Assembly (NCBI GenBank): GCA_030427245.1
Contig: JAUHXA010000036.1
Location: 1-64,000 of the forward strand
Length of the DNA stretch: 64,000 nucleotides
Source of the DNA: Bacteroidia bacterium
GTDB lineage: Bacteria; Bacteroidota; Bacteroidia; Chitinophagales; UBA2359
Direction of reading: 5' to 3'
The translations under genes were made by a program, and so were the position numbers. Shown one piece after another: positions 9,911 through 20,907 of this stretch. The notes beneath the pieces were generated by a model, which saw only the letters and a program-made list of their open reading frames with translations, did no database searches and was not told the DNA's origin. Within the stretch, counting starts at the first letter, position 1, and each line of letters begins with the position of its first letter.

Positions 9911-11791
9911 ATGAAATCAAGCAAAACGTTTGTTTCTGTTAAGCCTATTATTGAAGATACTTTTAAAAAGGAATTAAGCCAGGCAATGGAGATTTGTTCT
10001 TCAAATCCAATTGAAGGAATTAAAATTGCAAAAAATGTATATATTAAAGCAAATGAAAATGAAGAAAACATTTCAAAAGGCAAGGCATTGAATGTGATGG
10101 GCTTTGGCTATTATGTTTCAAAAAATTATTCCAAATCATTGCAGCATCTGAACGATGCACTTTCTATTTTTCAGCAAAAAAACCATCCTTACGGTATTGC
10201 TGAATCACAGATTTGGATAGGACTCAATTACCGTGATTTGGGAGAGTTGGACAAAGCCTTAGAAATACATTTGAATTCACTCGCTCTTTCCAAAAGAAAT
10301 GGATATAGTTTTTTAGAAGGTAGGACTTACTCTACTTTGGGGATGATATATTTCAATATGGAAAACAATGCGAAGACAATTGAATGTTTTGAAAAGGCAT
10401 TGGCAGCACCTCAAAATAATAAGGACATTACTCTTTCCAATTTGGCTTCCACTTATATCAAGATGGGGGAACATAAAAAAGCCCTGAAATATTTATTAAA
10501 AGCTTACGACTTGAATAAACCAACAGATAAGTTGTTTTATCGAGCTTTTATTTTGTCCAACTTAGTGACAGTATTCGGTGAACTAGGTAATTATGAAGAA
10601 GCTTTAAATAAGATTAAAGAATTAAATCAGTACAAGGATAGTTTCAAGGATACATACTTCATCAATCAATACCATTCATGTCTGATAGGCATTTATATAA
10701 AATGTAAACTTCAAAAACAAAATGGATTTACAACTAAAATAGTAGCAGAAATACCTATAAAACACATCATAAAAGAACTAAAAAATTCTATCAATCATAC
10801 AGAGAGCTTAAGAATAAAAGCCAATGCGTGTATTCACCTAGTTAATTATTATGAACAAATTAAGAAATGGAAAAAAATGGCTTTTTATCAAGGAAAACTT
10901 ATGGAAATCAATAAGAAGAAGTTTGAAAAGGAAAAAATACAGGCTACTGAGCGTATGTCTATTCTACATGAAGTAGCACAAAAAGAACAACAGATTAAAA
11001 TTCAACAGTTAGAACTGCAAAAGAATGAAATAGAACTGGAAAAAAAGAAGGTACTTGAAGAAATCAACCAACAACTTGAAGAGAAGGTCGCCAAACGCAC
11101 TGCAAAATTGACCATACAAAATCAACAGTTAAGAGAGTTTGCCTTTATAGTTTCCCATGATTTGAGAGAACCCCTCTGCAATATTCATGGAATTATAGAC
11201 TTGTTAGTAGGTGATTCCCAAAAAGAAATGGAGGAGGAGATGAAGTGGCTTTTGAACCAAATGAATGGCTGTGTCAAATCCATGAATCAGTTGTTAAAAG
11301 ATTTACTTCAATATACTACTCTAGACCAAAAGATAGACGAGTCTTTGAACGAGAAAGTTGATTGCTTATTATTAATAAATCAGGTGAAACGCTCTCTAAA
11401 GGCCGAAATTGCTGCAATAAATGCCATTGTAGAATATAAAAACATGCCTGTCTTACAAACTTCAAGACATGCCATTCGATTGATATTTGAGCACCTACTA
11501 TCCAATGCCTTGAAATTTCACTCAAAAGAAAGGGTTTGTGAAATAAGCATTGACTGCGTTGAATTGGCAAATTATTTTCAGTTTTCGGTTTCAGACAATG
11601 GAATTGGAATAAAACAGGAGCAAACAGAGCAGATTTTCAGGGTTTTTCAAAGATTGGAAAAAAAAGGACCTACCAGTACAGGCATTGGATTGGCAATATG
11701 CAAAAAGGCGATTCAATTGATTGAAGGAGAAATATTTCTTGAATCTAAAGTAGGAGAAGGAAGCACTTTTTACTTTACTGTTCCCAAATAA
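9911..11791 (+). CDS. Cytoplasmic TPR sensor histidine kinase
   Basis: The 626-residue protein has TPR repeats (about residues 55-330), a charged coiled coil (about 335-405), a HisKA domain with the phosphorylated His416 in VSHDLREP, and an HATPase domain (SNALKF N box, SDNGIGI, STGIGLAIC). No signal peptide or membrane helix is seen, so it should be cytosolic. TPR-kinases of this type are common in Bacteroidota and are thought to sense through protein contacts. No response regulator is adjacent; the partner may be one of the orphan receivers in this window. Confidence 0.9.
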   Translation: MKSSKTFVSVKPIIEDTFKKELSQAMEICSSNPIEGIKIAKNVYIKANENEENISKGKALNVMGFGYYVSKNYSKSLQHLNDALSIFQQKNHPYGIAESQIWIGLNYRDLGELDKALEIHLNSLALSKRNGYSFLEGRTYSTLGMIYFNMENNAKTIECFEKALAAPQNNKDITLSNLASTYIKMGEHKKALKYLLKAYDLNKPTDKLFYRAFILSNLVTVFGELGNYEEALNKIKELNQYKDSFKDTYFINQYHSCLIGIYIKCKLQKQNGFTTKIVAEIPIKHIIKELKNSINHTESLRIKANACIHLVNYYEQIKKWKKMAFYQGKLMEINKKKFEKEKIQATERMSILHEVAQKEQQIKIQQLELQKNEIELEKKKVLEEINQQLEEKVAKRTAKLTIQNQQLREFAFIVSHDLREPLCNIHGIIDLLVGDSQKEMEEEMKWLLNQMNGCVKSMNQLLKDLLQYTTLDQKIDESLNEKVDCLLLINQVKRSLKAEIAAINAIVEYKNMPVLQTSRHAIRLIFEHLLSNALKFHSKERVCEISIDCVELANYFQFSVSDNGIGIKQEQTEQIFRVFQRLEKKGPTSTGIGLAICKKAIQLIEGEIFLESKVGEGSTFYFTVPK

Positions 11792-11825
11792 AAACCACCT
11801 CAATATTTGTTGTCTTACATTCAAC

Positions 11826-12773
11826 TCAAAAAGGCAACTTCTCCACATCTACATTTCCTCCCGAAAAAATCACCCCAACTTTCTTCCCTTCAAATTTTGG
11901 CTGACCTTTGATAACCGCTGCCAAAGACACCGCACTTGAAGGCTCAATGATGATTTTCATACGTTCCCAGACCATGCGCATTGCCGCAATGATTTCCTCT
12001 TCCGACACACAAATAATTTCCTCCACCAACTCGCTAATCACCGCAAAAGTTTTGTCTCCCAAAGAAGTACGTAAACCATCTGCAATCGTATCAGGATTCT
12101 GAACAGGTACAATATTTCCCGCCTTCAAAGACCGAAAAGCATCGTCTGCATTCATTGGTTCACCTCCAATTACCTTCGTTTTTGGAGAAAGGTAATGAAC
12201 TGCCAAAGCTATTCCCGAAATCAATCCACCACCACCAACAGGCGAAACGATGTAATCCAAGTCTGCCACTTGCTGCAACAGTTCATTCGCACAAGTAGAA
12301 TTGCCAATGATTACATCCCAATCGTTGAAGGGATGCACAAAAGTAGCTCCCGTTTGAGCAACTACTTCCTTTAAGGTGCTCTCCCTTGCCGCCAAATTAG
12401 AAGCACAATCCGTAACCTCTGCACCATATCCCAAGACAGCCGCCTTTTTGACTTTCGGCGAATTTTCGGGCATCACGATGTGTGCTTTGATTCCGTGATT
12501 TTTTGCAGATAGCGCCAAAGCTTGTGCAAAATTGCCCGATGAATGAGTCGCTACGCCTTTTCGTTTGGCTTCTTCGTTCAATGAATCTACGGCATAAGCA
12601 GCACCCCGCATTTTGAATGCGCCCATCTTCTGAAAATTTTCACATTTAAAGTGAAGGTCACAGCCCACGATTTGGTTGAGACTACTGCAAGTCAAAACAG
12701 GGGTTTGGTGAATGAAGGCTGCGATGCGTTGAGGAGCATCTATGATGGTTTCTTTTGAAGGAAAGTTGTTCAT
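11826..12773 (-). CDS. PLP-dependent threonine/serine dehydratase or serine racemase-like enzyme
   Basis: The 315-residue fold-type II PLP enzyme has Lys54 in FKMRGA as Schiff-base lysine, the SSGNFAQ segment near residue 78 that contacts the substrate carboxylate, and the PVGGGGLISG phosphate-binding loop. It lacks the C-terminal ACT-like regulatory domain of biosynthetic IlvA, which fits catabolic threonine dehydratase, serine racemase or hydroxyaspartate ammonia-lyase. These cannot be told apart here. It is 29 nt upstream-to-downstream of the BtpA gene on the same strand, suggesting co-transcription. Confidence 0.85.
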   Translation of the reverse strand: MNNFPSKETIIDAPQRIAAFIHQTPVLTCSSLNQIVGCDLHFKCENFQKMGAFKMRGAAYAVDSLNEEAKRKGVATHSSGNFAQALALSAKNHGIKAHIVMPENSPKVKKAAVLGYGAEVTDCASNLAARESTLKEVVAQTGATFVHPFNDWDVIIGNSTCANELLQQVADLDYIVSPVGGGGLISGIALAVHYLSPKTKVIGGEPMNADDAFRSLKAGNIVPVQNPDTIADGLRTSLGDKTFAVISELVEEIICVSEEEIIAAMRMVWERMKIIIEPSSAVSLAAVIKGQPKFEGKKVGVIFSGGNVDVEKLPF

Positions 12774-12802
12774 TTTAAAAAGATTAACTTGGTTTAGGGT
12801 TA

Positions 12803-13585
12803 TCAGTTGTTTGTAGTCAGTTGTAGCACCCGTTCGACTTCCACTTCATTGTCTGCCTTCCCATCTTTCTTAAAGTAACTGCCTACAATAAACCCATCTG
12901 CATAAGGCTGCAAAATTGGTAAGCTATCGGGAGTCGTACCACTGCCAATTAAAACGGGTACTTTAGAATTTTCCTTCACCACCTTTAAATCCTCTACACT
13001 CGTTGTTTCGCCTGTTCGAGTACCCGACACAATGACCGCATCCACCAATCCACGCTCGGTCAAATCTTTGGTTTCCAAGTCCAGTCCACGTCCTGCAAGC
13101 GGTTTAGCGTGTTTGACTCCAATATCTGCAAAAATCAAAACCTTGGATTGAAGGGCAGCCCGAAGCCGCAAAGTTTCATAGGCTTTTCCTTCAATGATGC
13201 CTTGGTCAGCCACAACTGCGTTGATGTGCACATTTACCCTAATAAACTGCGCTCCAACGGCTGTAGCGATTGCCATTGCAGCACTTGCGTCGTTTCGAAG
13301 CACGTTGATTCCGACAGGTACTTTCACCCGATTGACGACTTCTCGACTGATGGCAGACATGGCGGCAATGGTTTCGGGCGGAACAGAGTGAGGAAAGAAT
13401 GGCGCATCTTTGAAGTTTTCGATGATGATGCCGTCACAATATTGATTGAAAATTTCGGCTTCTGCAATCGCTTGGTCGTAAATAGCCTGTAAGTCACCAT
13501 TGAAGAGAGGAGCGCCAGGAAGAGCTTGCAGGTGAATAACTCCGATGATGGGCTTGGGATTCGGAAAAAGGTGATTGAAGGTCAT
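12803..13585 (-). CDS. BtpA/SgcQ family protein
   Basis: The 260-residue TIM-barrel-like protein matches the BtpA family: GVIHLQALPGAP near the start, IIENFKDAPFF around residue 53, GINVLRNDA, a DVIVSGTRTG-like segment near 185 and a C-terminal phosphate-site motif (VGSYFKKDG). BtpA is named for photosystem I assembly in cyanobacteria, but non-photosynthetic members are thought to have a metabolic role that is not settled. It precedes the PLP dehydratase gene on the same strand. Confidence 0.85.
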   Translation of the reverse strand: MTFNHLFPNPKPIIGVIHLQALPGAPLFNGDLQAIYDQAIAEAEIFNQYCDGIIIENFKDAPFFPHSVPPETIAAMSAISREVVNRVKVPVGINVLRNDASAAMAIATAVGAQFIRVNVHINAVVADQGIIEGKAYETLRLRAALQSKVLIFADIGVKHAKPLAGRGLDLETKDLTERGLVDAVIVSGTRTGETTSVEDLKVVKENSKVPVLIGSGTTPDSLPILQPYADGFIVGSYFKKDGKADNEVEVERVLQLTTNN

Positions 13586-13906
13586 GATAGATATTTTGCA
13601 GCAAAATACGACTTTTGATAATTATTAATTGCCTTCGCTGGTAATTTCTCTCCTATGTTGGTGTTATACTTTTGAAGTTTTTCGTTTTGAAAGGTAAAAA
13701 TTTACTTTACAGCCTTCAAGTCTTTTCCCTATGATCACCTAAATTTTTAAAAACCCCAAGAAGGTTCATTAACTGTATTTCACACAACTAACAATTTAGT
13801 CTTAACTAAAAAATTAGTTGTAATTTTCTACAAAAAATGTTAATATCGCATCTGCTCACAACAATTGCAGCTAAAAATACGTCAAGATAATCAAAGCCAA
13901 TAACCT
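13586..13906 (+). promoter_or_regulatory. Leader region with dyad upstream of propeller sensor
   Basis: This 321-base spacer separates divergent genes. An inverted repeat ACAACTAA (13784-13791) / TTAGTTGT (13814-13821), with further pairing of TTTAG and CTAAA inside it, lies about 85 nt before the propeller gene. It could be an operator or a leader hairpin; no T-run follows, so a terminator is unlikely. No other feature is visible. Confidence 0.4.
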
Positions 13907-16501
13907 ATGCGTTCCCTTTCACTCTTTTTTTTAGCGATTTTCACTTCAATTGACAGACAAAAGTACAAAGTTTTTGCACTGATGATGAGTTGTTTATTTC
14001 TCATTGAAGTAAATGCACAAGAATACAGCATCCAACAATATGGCATTCAAGATGGTCTGGGTTCTTCTACGGTTTATGCGATTTTCCAAGACAGCAAAGG
14101 CTATTTGTGGGTCAGCACTTCGGCAGGAGTAAGTCGTTTTGACGGCAAGGAATTTAAGAATTTTACCAGTCGAGATGGGCTTATTACCGAAAGTGTTCAA
14201 AGTATTCACGAAGACGCACAAGGGAATGTGTGGTTTCGATCCAGTGGCGATGTCAAGCGGGGTAAATTGGCGTATTTTGACGGGCATAAATTTCGGCCAT
14301 TGGTGGATGATAGTTTGAAGGTGTTTGGGCAGGGGCGGATTTTTTTCTACAAAGATGGGGCCGAACCCCTTTGGCTGCAAAGTGGTGAAAAAGACCTTTT
14401 GATGTTGCACAGCACAGGTGATTTGTTGTTGCCGAATGGGTATGAGTTTTTGAAGCACAACCACATTTACAACCTCTACAAAGTCGCTGACAATCATTAC
14501 TATCTGGCGACTCTTTTAGGCTTAATCGAATACAAAGACAGTACTTACACCAACCTCACCAAAGCCGCCAAACGTACAACTCAAGTTTTTCAGATAGACG
14601 ACTTCAATGGACAATATTGGTTGCATACGGATGAAGGCATTATGCACTTCGATGGCAAAAATTTTGACAACAAGGACATCCCTCCTACGCTTCAAAAAAA
14701 CGTCACTCACTCCATGCGAAAAGACCAAAGCGGCAATCTTTGGTTTGCCACTATTCGAGGTTTGTATCAATACGATGGGGAGTCGTTTCTGCACTTCAAC
14801 ACATCGGATGGTCTGCCGAGTAATCGCATAGATTGGGCATTTTTGGATTCTCAAGACCGATTGTGGTTGAGCATCAAAGAAGGATTGGGCGTTTTTGATG
14901 GCAGTTGTTTCCAAAAGATTGAAGAAAACGCAGAAGAAATGGATTTGTGGCGAGATGGCTATCGGATGCGTTATCGGGAAATTTTGGAAGACCACGAAGG
15001 AAATATTTGGTTTAATTCGTTGAACGGTATTTCTCGTTTCCAAACTTTTGCCTTTGAACATTACCACGTCGAAAACCTATTGGAGAGCAGCTATGTGATG
15101 AGTGTATTGGAAGACCGAGCAGGGCGAACTTGGTTTGCCTACCGAAACAAAGGATTGAGTATCTGTGAGAATGGCGAATGTGAACATTTCGACAAAGATA
15201 GCAGTTTGAAAACGGATATGGTATTTGACCTTTTGGAAGGGCAAGATGGTACAATTTGGGTGGCTACGATTAGGGGCGTTTATCAATACCAAAATGGGGA
15301 ATTCGAAAAAGTGATTATCCACCAAAATACGGGTCATGAACCGATTCTTTACCTCGATGAAGATGCCAACGGTAATGTGTGGATGGCTTCTCGTTATGGG
15401 GTAATTCACCAATACGATGGCAAAAAATTTCACCATTATTCTATTAAAGCAGATGAAATGTCCTTCAATGAATTGTCTTTTTTGACAGGATATCCTCGCT
15501 TCAATTTGCAGGAACTCTTGGTCGATCATCAAAATCGGGTATGGGTGGCGATTGACGATGGCGTGTATCGTTTGGACAGTTTGCAGGGAAAATTTCAATT
15601 GGTGGGCAGCAGTCGGTATTTTGATTTGATTGTGGATATGGACGAAGACGAAGCGGGCAATATTTGGATGGTGAAAGCGAATGGCGGTTTGCTGCGATTT
15701 GATGGAAAATACATGATTAATTTTGACGAAATGGATGGCTTGGTCAACAACAATGTGAGTTCGATCCAAATACGAGAGGGCATCGCTTGGTTGGGAACCG
15801 TCAATGGTATTGACCGACTGGACATTGCAGCCTTCAATGCCACCAAAAAAATGCACTTTGAAAACATCGGCAAAGAGAAAGGCTTTTTGCCTTTGGAGTG
15901 TACCAAACTCCGCTGTCATTCTTCCACCGAAAACGGTATATGGTTGGGGACTCGAAAGGGCGTGACCAAATATTCTCCTGATTTGCACCCCCATAGAAGC
16001 GGTAAACCTTTGGTGCGAATGGAAGAAATCAAACTCAACTACGAAAACGTGGATTGGATAGCTTATGCAGATAAAATTGATGCCAAAACCCATTTGCCAC
16101 AAGACCTTCAATTGAAGCACAATGAAAACACACTGACCTTTTCCTTCAATGCCATCAACTTCGCCAACCCACAAGCGATTCGCTACGAATATTTTTTGGA
16201 AGGATTGGAGAAAGAATGGCAATCAGACGATGGCGATGCAATGGTGACTTACAAGCGACTACCTGCAGGCACTTACACTTTTCGGGTTAGAAATCAAACC
16301 TTTGAAGAAAAGTCTTATCAACATGAACTTCAATTTTCGTTTATCGTCCTCTCTCCTATCTGGTATCATCCTAAGTTTATTTTGACGGCGGTTTCTATTT
16401 TAGCTCTTTTGGTATTGACCGTTTGGGGTTTATTGAAGTGGTGGTTTAGGAGGCGTTCATTGAAGCTTGGGCGGCATATTGAGGCATTGGAATTGCGGTG
16501 A
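13907..16501 (+). CDS. Two-component beta-propeller sensor truncated before its kinase domain
   Basis: The 864-residue protein starts with a signal sequence (Met26 at 13982 is an equally good start; cleavage after VNAQ expected). It then has two seven-bladed regulator propellers built of repeats such as GNVWFRS and DGLPSNRI, a Y_Y_Y domain (about 735-815) and one membrane helix (about 820-842). It ends 20 residues later with HIEALELR. In full-length relatives that position leads straight into a LytS-type kinase (the next residues are usually a MNPHFIFN block), so the output domain is missing. It may be a broken sensor or may act through another kinase. Confidence 0.88.
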   Translation: MRSLSLFFLAIFTSIDRQKYKVFALMMSCLFLIEVNAQEYSIQQYGIQDGLGSSTVYAIFQDSKGYLWVSTSAGVSRFDGKEFKNFTSRDGLITESVQSIHEDAQGNVWFRSSGDVKRGKLAYFDGHKFRPLVDDSLKVFGQGRIFFYKDGAEPLWLQSGEKDLLMLHSTGDLLLPNGYEFLKHNHIYNLYKVADNHYYLATLLGLIEYKDSTYTNLTKAAKRTTQVFQIDDFNGQYWLHTDEGIMHFDGKNFDNKDIPPTLQKNVTHSMRKDQSGNLWFATIRGLYQYDGESFLHFNTSDGLPSNRIDWAFLDSQDRLWLSIKEGLGVFDGSCFQKIEENAEEMDLWRDGYRMRYREILEDHEGNIWFNSLNGISRFQTFAFEHYHVENLLESSYVMSVLEDRAGRTWFAYRNKGLSICENGECEHFDKDSSLKTDMVFDLLEGQDGTIWVATIRGVYQYQNGEFEKVIIHQNTGHEPILYLDEDANGNVWMASRYGVIHQYDGKKFHHYSIKADEMSFNELSFLTGYPRFNLQELLVDHQNRVWVAIDDGVYRLDSLQGKFQLVGSSRYFDLIVDMDEDEAGNIWMVKANGGLLRFDGKYMINFDEMDGLVNNNVSSIQIREGIAWLGTVNGIDRLDIAAFNATKKMHFENIGKEKGFLPLECTKLRCHSSTENGIWLGTRKGVTKYSPDLHPHRSGKPLVRMEEIKLNYENVDWIAYADKIDAKTHLPQDLQLKHNENTLTFSFNAINFANPQAIRYEYFLEGLEKEWQSDDGDAMVTYKRLPAGTYTFRVRNQTFEEKSYQHELQFSFIVLSPIWYHPKFILTAVSILALLVLTVWGLLKWWFRRRSLKLGRHIEALELR

Positions 16502-16585
16502 TGGAAACTAAACTTTTGGTATCTTGTGACTGTCTTATGATAGATATATATTTTCCAATCTACTTCCAAAAACCAATAAATCATT

Positions 16586-17617
16586 ATGAAGTTACCTAAT
16601 TTCCTATTAACAGTCTTCCTGATGTGCCTAACTATCAGCACATTTGCCCAAAATAAAGACGAAAAAATCTTTGAACCCAATGCTGTAAACGACACTTTGG
16701 TGATTCAGCGAACCGTCCCCGAATTGTTCAATGTTTTGGTGAACGATTACGAATCTTATGATTACAAAATCAACAAGTTGACCATTGTAGAAGAACCCAA
16801 AGGCATCATTCGAGTGGAGCGACACAAGGGCGTAGATTTGGTATTGTATCACGCCAATTATTTGGGTGACGAACCTGACCAGTTCACTTATGAAATATGT
16901 GATGAAGCGGGAAAATGCGACCGTGCTACGGTTTTTATTGTGAAGTGCAAACCTTCTGCAAACGATTTTCCGAGAGTGGAAAAAGTGTTTATCCAAGAAG
17001 GTGATATGTTGCCGTTTGCTTATCCCGACAAAAAAATTCGCATTTCTAAAGCTCCTATTCATGGACGACTCGAAATGTCTGCCGACAGTAGTACCGCCAT
17101 TTACCATCCAAAAATCGGCTACAACGGAGAAGAAAAATTCAACTTTACGGTCTACGAAAACCAAGGATTGTGTGGCATACGCTACTATGAAGGGGTCAAC
17201 AATGTGGTGTATATTTTGCCCTCTGATGAAAAAAATCAGCCTCCCGTAGCAGTAACGGATGAAGTAGAAACTTATGGTGGGATTGTTCGCATTGAAGTAC
17301 TGGAAAATGACTACGATCCCGAAAACACCTTGGATAGACGTATTGCTTCGATGACTCCTGCAAAGAATGGAAAGGTAAGACGAACTACCAAAGTAGTGAC
17401 CTACATTCCCAAAAGTGGTTTTATAGGTACGGATGAAATGACGTATGAGATTTGTGACTACAATAAGTCTTGTGTGGAGGGAAAAATCATTGTTCATGTT
17501 CTTGACCGCAATGCTCCAAAGGATTACGACAAGAAGGCTAAAGAGGAAAGTGGAGACAATGATGAAGGGGGCAAGGATTCGGGTAAAAAGAAGAAGAAGA
17601 AAAAAAAGAAGAAGTGA
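16586..17617 (+). CDS. Secreted cadherin/Big_9-like repeat protein with poly-lysine tail
   Basis: The 343-residue protein has a signal peptide ending near TFAQ and three tandem Ig/cadherin-like modules. The modules share the pattern VNDTLVI...LVNDYE and DEMTYEICD (TYEICD occurs twice), like the cadherin-like domains in large Bacteroidota surface proteins. The C-terminus is acidic/glycine-rich and then ends in about eleven lysines. No type IX sorting domain is evident. It follows the truncated propeller gene by 84 nt on the same strand. Function unknown; adhesion or matrix binding is a guess. Confidence 0.75.
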   Translation: MKLPNFLLTVFLMCLTISTFAQNKDEKIFEPNAVNDTLVIQRTVPELFNVLVNDYESYDYKINKLTIVEEPKGIIRVERHKGVDLVLYHANYLGDEPDQFTYEICDEAGKCDRATVFIVKCKPSANDFPRVEKVFIQEGDMLPFAYPDKKIRISKAPIHGRLEMSADSSTAIYHPKIGYNGEEKFNFTVYENQGLCGIRYYEGVNNVVYILPSDEKNQPPVAVTDEVETYGGIVRIEVLENDYDPENTLDRRIASMTPAKNGKVRRTTKVVTYIPKSGFIGTDEMTYEICDYNKSCVEGKIIVHVLDRNAPKDYDKKAKEESGDNDEGGKDSGKKKKKKKKKK

Positions 17618-17638
17618 GGCGTGAGGTACAAAATATAA

Positions 17639-20600
17639 CTACTGACCTATCGGTAATTCTATCTTAAATTCGGTAAATTCACCTTCTTTGGAGTTCACCG
17701 ATAATTTGCCCTGATGAATTTGTACCACAATATCGTAGGTAAGCGACAGGCCCAAACCTGTGCCAACTCCCGCAGGTTTGGTGGTGAAAAAAGGATTGAA
17801 GATTTGTTCTCGAATATCGGCAGGAATCCCCAAGCCATTGTCTTTTATTGTAATAACTACTTTTGAATCCGCCATTTTTGAGCTTATCCAAATAGTTGGG
17901 TAATAATCAACTGCGTTCTCTCCTTCTTTGAGGTGTTTGGCTTTTCTTTGTAGAGCATAAAGCGCATTGTTGATGATGTTGAGCAGTGCACGTCCAATGT
18001 CCTGCTGTATCAAGCGAATACTCTTTATGTTATCATCTAAGTCCAGTTTCAGATCCGCCGTAAAATTCTTGTGCTTGGCTCTGAAACCGTGGTAAGAAAG
18101 TTGTAAGTATTGTTTGATGAGTGCATTGATATCCACCGAATTTTTGCCGCCACTATCGGCTCTCGAATGTCTCAACATGTTTTTGATGATGCTGTCAATT
18201 CGCTTTCCATGCTTGTCTATCGTCAGTACATTCTCCTGCAATTCACCTATCAGTTCGGTGATGTTTTCCATCTTATCCTCTTCGATACAGTTTTTTTGTT
18301 CCGCCATGTCTTCTTTCAAATCTTCCAATAATTCCTCCGAAAGCTGAGCAAAATTATTAATGAAGTTGAGCGGATTTTGAATTTCATGGGCAATTCCAGC
18401 CGTCAGTTGCCCCAACGAAGCCAACTTTTCTTGAACGACCAATTGATTTTGGGTGTCCTTCAATTCTCTAAGCGAACTGTTCAACTTTTGGGTACGTTCA
18501 TCTACCATCGTTTGAAGGCGTTGTTGCTGCCCTACAAGGTGACGCACTCTCAAATTGAAGATGATAAACACTGCTCCAATGAACCAAACCGCATATAACA
18601 AAAACGCCCACCAAGTTTTGTACCAAGGAGTTAGGATATGAAATTCATAGATTGCTTCTGGACTGACAGCTCCATAGACATTTTTGGAGCGCACTCTAAA
18701 TTGGTAATTCCCGGGAGATAAGTTGGTGTAATCCTTTCGGTTTTCGTAGCTCCAAGCCGACCAATTATCGTCAAAATTTTCCAGTAAATATTGGTATTGA
18801 TTTTCTGAAGGATTGTCGTAGCTGGTGGAGGTATAGGTAAATCGAAGGCTATTGTTGTTGTATGCCAATCGAGGTTTTTGGAAATCCAATTGTTCTAAGG
18901 ATGCTCCTTCATGAACATTTTCGAAGGCTCCTCTAAAGATGATAGAATCGGCTATCGAAACACTTCTAATCACCGTATTGAAGCTCGCTTTGTAAATCTG
19001 TTTGGTACGGTTGTCGTGTCTAACCAAGCCATTAATGCCCCCAAACCATATCATGTCATTGGGTTCTGAATAAATGGCGTGAATATCTGATTTGGGTAGG
19101 CGATTCAAAGGGGCTTCTTGCCAAAGATAGGTACTGTCTTTTTGTAGAGTCAAAACTCCGTTGATCTGCTTGGCATGAATCCATATATTGCCTTTGTAGT
19201 CCTCATTGAGGTAATTGACTCGGTAATTACCTTCCGAAAACTGAACACCATATTGCAGTTCGTATTTAAATTCTTGCTCTTTTTCATCAAAATACATCAA
19301 GCCATTTTCAGTCGTAAAAACGATTCCTCGGCTGAGATTGAAGACTTTGTTGTTGCGGGTTGAAGGCAATCCATCCCGCACATCAAATCGCTTCACTGGA
19401 TTTTCGTCAACAGGCAGAGAACTCTTCAATATGCCTCGAAAGTCTGTCCCCAACCACATTTCACCGCTTTTAGTGATGGCAATACTACGGATAGATTCTT
19501 TGATGCTGGCCACTTGCCCCAAAAAACGCCAGTTGTTTTCTTCCCACTTCAAAATTCCCAAACCGCTTTGCATCCCTACATACACAGTATTTTCATCTAA
19601 AGGAGAAGGATAAAAACAATAGGCTGCCGAACCTTCAATAAGTGGAGTAGGTTGCCAATCTTTCAAACTGTAAATTCCTCCACTTGTAGCAACCAACATT
19701 TTTTTTTCTTTGGAGTACAAATCCCAACATTCGGTACGAAATTCGGAAATGTTCTTCAATTGGGGTTGGTTCGGTTTGTTAGACAGAAAAGAATAGACCG
19801 TATCGCTGGGTTGCAGAAAATACACTCCCTGTGAAGTTGCCAAGTAAATCTGTTCTTGATATCGGGTAATCGCATTGATATTGCCGATGGATTCACTTCC
19901 TTTGTAGGTAGATAAGGTTGAAGCTGTTTCTATTCTCGCCAAACCGTTGTCGAGTGCGACCCACAGACCGTTTTGGTGGTCTTTGAACACATAGTAGGCC
20001 TGATCGTTGGGAAGTCCATCCTCCTGATTGATTACCTGTTGAAGATAGCCTTCTTGGTCAATAATAACAATACCCGCTTGAAGAGTTGCCAGAGCATATT
20101 GACCTTTTTCTAATGCACACCCATGAAACAATTGATTTTCTCGTAAAAAATCATCTGCTTGTGTGTAAAGCGGAAAACATCGGTCGTTCTCACAAACAAA
20201 CAAGCCTTTTTTGCGTGTTCCCATCAAGATTTGATTGTAGGGAGTCGCTACCATTGCATACAAATGATCGTCTGCAAATGCACGCCCTCCGGGTACAGGC
20301 TTCAATTGGTCATCTTCCAAAATAACCAAACCTTTGTCTTCTTGAATCAAATACAATTCCTCGTTCACATAAAATCCGTATTGCGGATTCAAAGGGAAGT
20401 CATAGGTTTTGACCTTCATGGTTTGGCCATCCCATTGAAAGACTTTCTCACGGGTTAGAAAAAAAGTACCTTTGGTGGTGCAGTAGGTTTTCCAGACATT
20501 ACCAAACTCGCTGTCTTTCTCATCAATATAATCATTCAGCGATTCGTATTGAAGCAGTCCTGTGCTATCGGGACTTAGATAACCTACTTCGCCTTGTGCG

Positions 20601-20905
20601 CCCACAAAAATTTGACCTGCTTCATTGACATCCAAAGATTGGACAATAGAACTTTTGGGGGTAGGGATGAGTCGCCAGGAAGTGCCATCGTATTCCAAGA
20701 CACCATTGGTATTTCCAAAATACATAAACCCTCTCTTGCCTTGTGTAATTGCCCAATTTTGAGGATGAGCGTCATACGTTTTGGGACTAAAGTAGGTGAT
20801 ATAGGGCATACCATACTCTCTATCCTGAATAGTCTGAGCTTCTGAAGGATAAAAAAAATAGGAAAGGAATAAAAAGGAGAATACAAGGTACTTCATGGCA
20901 GCCAT
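17639..20905 (-). CDS. Two-component beta-propeller sensor histidine kinase
   Basis: The 1088-residue protein has a signal sequence (Met4 is an alternative start), regulator propeller repeats to about residue 690, a Y_Y_Y domain (about 690-760), one membrane helix (about 770-790), a coiled coil, HisKA with His840 in [11 protein letters not shown], and HATPase ([22 protein letters not shown]). All catalytic boxes are intact. The upstream response regulator gene ends 2 nt before this start, so they form an operon and a likely pair. Such proteins in Bacteroidota often sense glycans or envelope state; the ligand here is unknown. Confidence 0.93.
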   Translation of the reverse strand: MAAMKYLVFSFLFLSYFFYPSEAQTIQDREYGMPYITYFSPKTYDAHPQNWAITQGKRGFMYFGNTNGVLEYDGTSWRLIPTPKSSIVQSLDVNEAGQIFVGAQGEVGYLSPDSTGLLQYESLNDYIDEKDSEFGNVWKTYCTTKGTFFLTREKVFQWDGQTMKVKTYDFPLNPQYGFYVNEELYLIQEDKGLVILEDDQLKPVPGGRAFADDHLYAMVATPYNQILMGTRKKGLFVCENDRCFPLYTQADDFLRENQLFHGCALEKGQYALATLQAGIVIIDQEGYLQQVINQEDGLPNDQAYYVFKDHQNGLWVALDNGLARIETASTLSTYKGSESIGNINAITRYQEQIYLATSQGVYFLQPSDTVYSFLSNKPNQPQLKNISEFRTECWDLYSKEKKMLVATSGGIYSLKDWQPTPLIEGSAAYCFYPSPLDENTVYVGMQSGLGILKWEENNWRFLGQVASIKESIRSIAITKSGEMWLGTDFRGILKSSLPVDENPVKRFDVRDGLPSTRNNKVFNLSRGIVFTTENGLMYFDEKEQEFKYELQYGVQFSEGNYRVNYLNEDYKGNIWIHAKQINGVLTLQKDSTYLWQEAPLNRLPKSDIHAIYSEPNDMIWFGGINGLVRHDNRTKQIYKASFNTVIRSVSIADSIIFRGAFENVHEGASLEQLDFQKPRLAYNNNSLRFTYTSTSYDNPSENQYQYLLENFDDNWSAWSYENRKDYTNLSPGNYQFRVRSKNVYGAVSPEAIYEFHILTPWYKTWWAFLLYAVWFIGAVFIIFNLRVRHLVGQQQRLQTMVDERTQKLNSSLRELKDTQNQLVVQEKLASLGQLTAGIAHEIQNPLNFINNFAQLSEELLEDLKEDMAEQKNCIEEDKMENITELIGELQENVLTIDKHGKRIDSIIKNMLRHSRADSGGKNSVDINALIKQYLQLSYHGFRAKHKNFTADLKLDLDDNIKSIRLIQQDIGRALLNIINNALYALQRKAKHLKEGENAVDYYPTIWISSKMADSKVVITIKDNGLGIPADIREQIFNPFFTTKPAGVGTGLGLSLTYDIVVQIHQGKLSVNSKEGEFTEFKIELPIGQ

Positions 20906-20907
20906 TT

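Noticed and set aside
14522-16222. Long minus-strand frames of 181 and 381 codons opposite the propeller sensor
   Set aside because: They are antisense shadows of a clear repeat-containing sensor and show no domain.
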